Shown here in pieces: positions 20,895 through 25,271 of a DNA stretch of 25,271 nucleotides. A program made the translations under genes and the position numbers. The notes beneath the pieces were generated by a model. The model was not told the DNA's origin, searched no databases, and saw nothing but the letters and a program-made list of their open reading frames with translations. Source of the DNA: a virus; IMG/VR virus record IMGVR_UViG_3300010885_001188, positions 1 to 25,271 of that record; one strand, 5' to 3'. Position 1 is the stretch's first letter; each line of letters begins with the position of its first letter.

Positions 20895-21255
20895 GTTCGT
20901 GTATTTCGGTGATGTTTGGGAGAGATTAAGTAACGGAGAAGTTACTTACCCTGCTATGTTCTTTACTTTAATTGATGCTCAAATATTAGCTAAACAAATA
21001 CAATACAATTTTTCTATTTATGTAATGGATAGAATGTTAATGGAGGAAATAAACGAAACAGAAGTATTAAGTGATATGACTTTAGTATCACAAGATATTG
21101 TAGCTAATTTAAGAGACCCACAATATAATTGGATAGCAGGTGATAATATGCCAATGTCATTTTATACGGAATCAGACCCTGATTATTTAGCAGGTATTAA
21201 AATAGATTTCTCATTAACATTATCTTCATTAAACGATACTTGTCAAATACCTTAA
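20833..21255 (+). CDS. Tail terminator-like protein
   Basis: This 140-aa protein has the pattern of a tail terminator/neck protein: MTLNQIVKQITTFGNNHEQI, then YFGDVWERLSNGEVTYPAMF, and a beta-rich part (FSIYVMDRML; VLSDMTLVSQDIVANLRDP). These proteins cap the tail tube and join it to the connector. Position after the connector supports this. The alternative is another head-tail joining protein. Confidence 0.65.
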   Translation: MTLNQIVKQITTFGNNHEQIKFVYFGDVWERLSNGEVTYPAMFFTLIDAQILAKQIQYNFSIYVMDRMLMEEINETEVLSDMTLVSQDIVANLRDPQYNWIAGDNMPMSFYTESDPDYLAGIKIDFSLTLSSLNDTCQIP

Positions 21256-21256
21256 T

Positions 21257-23125
21257 ATGCAAAGTAAAAAAATAAATGAATTAGGAACAAGTTTATCACC
21301 ATCAGTTAGTGATTTAACTGTAGTTGGTGATGCTATAACAGGTCAATTAAAAAAGATTACTTTATCACAAATTGCAGCTTTATTTGGTTCTTCAGGTTCA
21401 GTATCATCTATTGCAACTACTGCTCCATTAACAGGAGGAACTATTACAACGAGTGGTACATTAGGTATTACTCAAGCTACTACTTCAGCTAATGGTTATT
21501 TAAGTTCAACGGATTGGAATACATTTAACGGAAAACAACCTGCATTAAGTGGAACAGGATTTATAAAGATTAGTGGAACTACAGTGAGTTATGATAATAG
21601 TTCTTATTATCTAGCATCTAATCCAAGTTCTTTTATTATTTTAAGTTCTTTAAGCGGTAGTACAGGAATAAGTTATAATAGTTCAACAGGGGTTATTACA
21701 TCTACAATAACACAATATACAGATGCATTAGCTAGGGCATCATTAAGTTTTGCTTCAGGGAATGCTTCTTATAATAATACTACAGGAGTTATAAGTATTC
21801 CTACAAATAATACTCAATTAACAAATGGTTCTAACTATATTATTTTAAGTTCATTAAGTGCAGGTACAGGAATAAGTTATAGCAATACTACAGGTGTAAT
21901 TTCATCTACTATTACACAATATACTGATACACTTGCAAGAATGTCATTAAGTTTTACTGCAGGTTCAGGTGCTTACAATAATGGTACAGGAGTTATAACT
22001 ATACCTACTAATAATAATCAGATTACAAATGGTGCAGGATATATAACAAGTTCTGCTTTATCATCTTATTTGCCATTAAGTGGTGGAACGTTAACAGGTG
22101 CATTAAGTGGAACAACTGCTACATTAAGTGGTACAATATCATCAAGTTCAACAAGCAGAGCATTTTCAACAGAAACTGCTACAAATGTTTTATTTTCTAA
22201 TATAGGCGGTGCTTTTGACATTATATTTGGAGATGGTGCTGCAAGATATTATTCATTAAGTACACCAACTGGTGCAGCTACTGGTAGTATTAAAAACTAT
22301 ACAAGTGGAACAAATATAATTACTTGGACAAGTGGGGGTAATGTTGGTATTGGTAAAACAACACCTGACGCTAAATTACAAGTGGTAGGAGATATATATG
22401 TAGGTAATTATCACGATTCTAGTAAATTATGTATAGGTGCTGACCCTAATGATTATTTACAATATAATTCTGGCTTAGATGGAATATTAATGGCTAGTTA
22501 TGGTGCTACTGCATTTTATACGGGTGCTTCATCTACTGAAAGAATGCGTATTACAAATGGTGGTAATGTATTAATAGGAACTACAACTGATGCAGGTTAT
22601 AAATTCCAAGTCAATGGAGACATATATGCAACAGGTTCAGCAGTTTATTTAGGAGGAGTTACTTATGGTTCTACTCAAACTTTTAATGGTTTAGTATATT
22701 TGAATAGTACTACTTATGTGGCAGTTGGTCAAGGTATTACTTGGAAAGGTTCAAGTGGTACTACTTACGATTTTAGTATAAGCAATTCGGGGACTGTTCC
22801 TTATATTTTAAGTTCGGTTGAAATAGACTTAAATGCACCAATAGGTATGCGTTATGGTAATGGATATAGTTTTAAAGGTAATGGTAGTTCTGCTTACAAT
22901 GTTAATTTATTTAATAGTGGTATTTCAAATGACCAATTAACAATGTTAGGAGGTCTAAGAATGGATACTACAACTGCTCCTTTAGTTCCACCAAAATTAA
23001 CAACTACTCAAAGAAATGCTTTATCTGCTAGAGGTGTAACTTATTGCCCATCAGGTTCTATGATATACAATACAACTACTAATAGTATGAATTATTGGGA
23101 TGGCTCTTCTTGGGTTATTTTTTAG
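21257..23125 (+). CDS. Tail fibre protein with duplicated module
   Basis: This 622-aa Ser/Thr/Gly/Asn-rich protein has fibre character. The N-terminus (KKINELGTSLSPSVSDLTVV) is an attachment-type segment. Two units of about 67 aa (residues 127-194 and 195-262) repeat the pattern GISY..TGVI.STITQYTD, then LARxSLSF, then IPTNN.Q.TNG. The later region has fibre motifs NVGIGKTTPDAKLQVVGDIY, ERMRITNGGNVLIGTTTDAG and KFQVNGDIYATG. It ends with a Tt-rich NSMNYWDGSSWVIF. No self-cleaving S74 chaperone domain is visible. It likely binds host surface polysaccharide or protein. Confidence 0.75.
   Translation: MQSKKINELGTSLSPSVSDLTVVGDAITGQLKKITLSQIAALFGSSGSVSSIATTAPLTGGTITTSGTLGITQATTSANGYLSSTDWNTFNGKQPALSGTGFIKISGTTVSYDNSSYYLASNPSSFIILSSLSGSTGISYNSSTGVITSTITQYTDALARASLSFASGNASYNNTTGVISIPTNNTQLTNGSNYIILSSLSAGTGISYSNTTGVISSTITQYTDTLARMSLSFTAGSGAYNNGTGVITIPTNNNQITNGAGYITSSALSSYLPLSGGTLTGALSGTTATLSGTISSSSTSRAFSTETATNVLFSNIGGAFDIIFGDGAARYYSLSTPTGAATGSIKNYTSGTNIITWTSGGNVGIGKTTPDAKLQVVGDIYVGNYHDSSKLCIGADPNDYLQYNSGLDGILMASYGATAFYTGASSTERMRITNGGNVLIGTTTDAGYKFQVNGDIYATGSAVYLGGVTYGSTQTFNGLVYLNSTTYVAVGQGITWKGSSGTTYDFSISNSGTVPYILSSVEIDLNAPIGMRYGNGYSFKGNGSSAYNVNLFNSGISNDQLTMLGGLRMDTTTAPLVPPKLTTTQRNALSARGVTYCPSGSMIYNTTTNSMNYWDGSSWVIF
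21635..22042 (+). repeat. Two tandem 67-68 aa fibre repeats
   Basis: Codons 127-194 (21635-21838) and 195-262 (21839-22042) of the fibre encode the same module at high amino-acid identity. Both begin IILSSLS, contain TITQYTDxLAR and end NGxxY. A related partial copy is in the next fibre gene (23706-23858). Confidence 0.75.
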
Positions 23126-23148
23126 TAATAAAATAAAATAAAAAAAAT

Positions 23149-23517
23149 ATGTCTTGTTCAACAACAACTGCAGATTTAAGACCTGCACAATATAATGTCC
23201 AAATATGGAGAAATGATACTTGGTCGCAAGTATTTACGATAAGTGCAAATAGTGTAGCAGTTAATTTAACAGGTTGCACTATTATAATTCAAGTAAGAAA
23301 AACTGCTTCAAGTAGTGATGTAGTTTTAAGTCTATCAAGTGCAGATACTTCTATTGTAATTGGAGGTGTAAGTTCTAATCAAATTACATTAAAGAAGGTT
23401 GTTAATATAGCTGCAGGAAGCTATGTATATGATATGAATGTTACTTTTCCTAGTGGGTTAGTAAAGACATATGTTTGGGGAACTTTTTTTGTACAAGAAG
23501 ATATAACTAAAATATAA
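23149..23517 (+). CDS. BppU-like baseplate/fibre-base protein
   Basis: This 122-aa beta-rich protein resembles the N-terminal domain of baseplate upper protein BppU. WRNDTWSQVFTISANSVAVN is followed by LTGCTIIIQVRKTASSSDVV and ITLKKVVNIAAGSYVYDMNV, ending KTYVWGTFFVQEDIT. Such domains anchor receptor-binding fibres to the tail. It sits between two fibre genes and its stop overlaps the next ATG. Confidence 0.6.
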   Translation: MSCSTTTADLRPAQYNVQIWRNDTWSQVFTISANSVAVNLTGCTIIIQVRKTASSSDVVLSLSSADTSIVIGGVSSNQITLKKVVNIAAGSYVYDMNVTFPSGLVKTYVWGTFFVQEDITKI

Positions 23518-25271
23518 TGGCAGATATAAACATAACTGAAACTACGATAGATATTAATGTAACTGAACAAGTTATAGAAATACTATCACCAACGGGAGGT
23601 TACCCATTACCATCTGATATTTATAGTGTATTTGGTAGAACAGGTACAATAATTGCTACGAGTGGTGATTATACAACAACACAAGTAACAGAGGGTACAA
23701 ACCTTTATTATACAGATGTAAGAGCAAAAGCATCTCTTAGTTTTGCAGCAGGAAGTGGTGCATATAATAGCACAACAGGTATTATAACAATCCCTACAAA
23801 TAATAATCAAATTACTAATGGAGCAGGTTATATTACAAGTTCTGCTTTAAGTACTTATGTACCATATACAGGAGCAACAAATAATCTTAATTTAAGTACT
23901 AATAATTTATTAGCTAATAATGCTTTTTTAGGATTCAGTTCAATTACTGCTTCAGGAACACAAGTTGTTTTAACAGTTGCTTCAGTCCCTACTTATATAG
24001 TTACAGGTTCAGGAGGTCAAACAATTAAATTACCTGATGCTACAACATTACCTAATGGTGCTAATTATGTTTTTAATAATAACCAAAGTAGTGGAGCAGT
24101 ATTAGTAAATAATAATTCTAATACTTTAGTAGTTTCTATTCCTTCAGGTGGTTATTGTACATTAGAATTAACAGATAATAGCATTTCAGCAGGTTCTTGG
24201 GATAAACATTTTCAAGCACCATCAAATGTAAGTTGGTCTACAAATACTTTTGATTATGCAGGTTCTATAACAAGTGCTACTTGGAATGGTGTTGCGGTGG
24301 GAGTAAATAGAGGTGGCACAGGTCAATCAACATATACAGATGGTCAATTATTAATAGGTAATACAACAGGTAATACATTAAGTAAATCTACTTTAACACA
24401 AGGAACAGGCATTTCAATTACAAATGGTTCTGGTTCAATTACAATAGCATCTACAATTACTCAATATACGGATGCATTGGCTAGAGCATCTATTAGTTTA
24501 ACAACTACAGGAACATCAGGTGCTGCAACATATAGTTCTTCAACAGGTGTTTTAAATATTCCACAATATAGTGGTGGTGGTGGTTCTATGGTTTATCCTG
24601 CTGCAGGTATTGCAATTTCAACAGGTACAGGTTGGGGTACTTCAATTACTGACTATAGTGCAAATTGGAATACTGCATATACAAATAGAATTACAAGTTT
24701 AACAACTACAGGTTCAAGTGGAGCAGCAACACTTACAAGTAATACTTTAAATATTCCTAACTATACATTAGCAGGTTTAGGTGGTATTACATTAACTTCA
24801 TTAAGTGCTACAACCCCTATAACATATAATAATACAACAGGAGTTTTTACAATTACTCAAGCAAGTGCATCTGCAAATGGATATCTTGCAAGTGGTGATT
24901 TTACTACCTTTAATAATAAGCAAGGTGCAATAATCTTGACAACCACAGGAACGAGTGGTGCTGCTACATTAGTAGGAACTACTTTAAACATACCACAATA
25001 TAGTGGTGGTGGAGGTTCAATGGCTATCGGTGGAACAATCACAAGTGCAACGGCAGGTTCAGTTTTATTTGCTGATACAAGTGGAGTACTAGCTCAAGAC
25101 AATGCTAATTTCTTTTGGGATAATACAAATAAAAGATTAGGATTAGGTACAATTACTTTAGGTTCTAAATTTCAAGTCAACGGTAACGCAGCCATAGGAT
25201 ATTCAGCGAGTACGGCTGCACCTACAAACGGGTTGGCAGTTGCAGGTAGTGTTCAAATAAATACAGCTGCA
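23517..25271 (+). CDS. Second fibre protein, 3' partial
   Basis: ATG 23517 opens a frame with no stop to the window end (585 codons), so it continues beyond it. Residues 64-114 repeat the module of the first fibre (YTDVRAKASLSFAAGSGAYN, then TIPTNNNQITNGAGYITSSA). A distinct beta domain follows (residues about 140-230). Then comes GGTGQSTYTDGQLLIGNTTG, a common fibre motif. Three LTTTG.SGAAT units follow (starting at 328, 395 and 474), two of them ending NIPQYSGGGGSM with a flexible glycine linker. The end has fibre-type KRLGLGTITLGSKFQVNG. It is probably a receptor-binding fibre. Confidence 0.75.
   Translation, partial: MADINITETTIDINVTEQVIEILSPTGGYPLPSDIYSVFGRTGTIIATSGDYTTTQVTEGTNLYYTDVRAKASLSFAAGSGAYNSTTGIITIPTNNNQITNGAGYITSSALSTYVPYTGATNNLNLSTNNLLANNAFLGFSSITASGTQVVLTVASVPTYIVTGSGGQTIKLPDATTLPNGANYVFNNNQSSGAVLVNNNSNTLVVSIPSGGYCTLELTDNSISAGSWDKHFQAPSNVSWSTNTFDYAGSITSATWNGVAVGVNRGGTGQSTYTDGQLLIGNTTGNTLSKSTLTQGTGISITNGSGSITIASTITQYTDALARASISLTTTGTSGAATYSSSTGVLNIPQYSGGGGSMVYPAAGIAISTGTGWGTSITDYSANWNTAYTNRITSLTTTGSSGAATLTSNTLNIPNYTLAGLGGITLTSLSATTPITYNNTTGVFTITQASASANGYLASGDFTTFNNKQGAIILTTTGTSGAATLVGTTLNIPQYSGGGGSMAIGGTITSATAGSVLFADTSGVLAQDNANFFWDNTNKRLGLGTITLGSKFQVNGNAAIGYSASTAAPTNGLAVAGSVQINTAA

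Noticed and set aside
23607-23810. Cys-rich minus-strand frame of 67 codons
   Set aside because: It arises as the complement of Thr/Asn codons in the fibre gene (aca/ata runs read as tgt/tat). It is not a metal-binding protein.
1-25271. CRISPR array, tRNA gene or integrase/attachment site
   Set aside because: No regularly spaced repeat series, cloverleaf or recombinase motif was seen on either strand.

Overview
The window is about 25 kb of an AT-rich, densely packed, entirely plus-strand genome of a tailed bacteriophage (or prophage) that very probably infects a member of the Bacteroidota. Three things point to the host. The one clear promoter has the Bacteroidota form (TTTG, 21 nt, then TAnnTTTG; 7528-7560). 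Most start codons are preceded by A-rich tracts such as aaacaaaaATG rather than Shine-Dalgarno sequences. Many proteins belong to phage families best known from Bacteroidota (DUF4373 replication protein, DUF5681, DUF6712, XkdF-like protease, portal with CRHxW tail). A tape measure protein and tail-tube-like proteins suggest a long non-contractile tail; no sheath gene was seen. No integrase, lysis gene, tRNA or CRISPR array is visible.

Layout. (1) 1-2756: replication and regulation. A 5'-truncated DUF4373 protein is followed by an unknown protein, a VRR-NUC-like nuclease, a sigma-factor-like protein and small proteins. (2) 2749-5231: a translationally coupled cassette of an LpxA-like acyltransferase, a GT2-like and a GT4-like glycosyltransferase, and a HAD-like phosphatase. 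(3) 5215-7467: packaging genes, with an HNH endonuclease, small proteins, a DUF5681 putative small terminase and the large terminase. (4) 7468-8212: an interruption by small non-structural genes. It holds paired direct repeats, a promoter, a 96-aa gene, a terminator-like hairpin and two micro-ORFs each with one membrane segment. (5) 8179-14747: tail genes. They include a tail assembly chaperone with a probable -1 frameshift product, a gp10-like protein, two large tail/baseplate proteins and the tape measure protein. (6) 14768-17537: protease, scaffold, major capsid protein and a probable tail tube protein, closed by a strong terminator. (7) 17596-17834: a repeat-rich noncoding region. (8) 17835-25271: a small beta protein, a portal fusion, connector and tail terminator, then fibre/baseplate genes. 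The last fibre gene runs off the right edge.

How the genes act together. Terminase and HNH package DNA into a procapsid built from portal, scaffold, protease and capsid protein. The tail is assembled by the chaperone pair on the tape measure, and the fibres bind the host surface. The sigma-like protein may redirect host RNA polymerase. The sugar/lipid cassette probably alters host surface glycolipids or a phage component. The most unusual items are that cassette, the self-contained cassette at 7468-7929, the structured region at 17596-17834 and the T9 frameshift site at 8672-8680. All assignments were made by reading the sequence; no database search was run.
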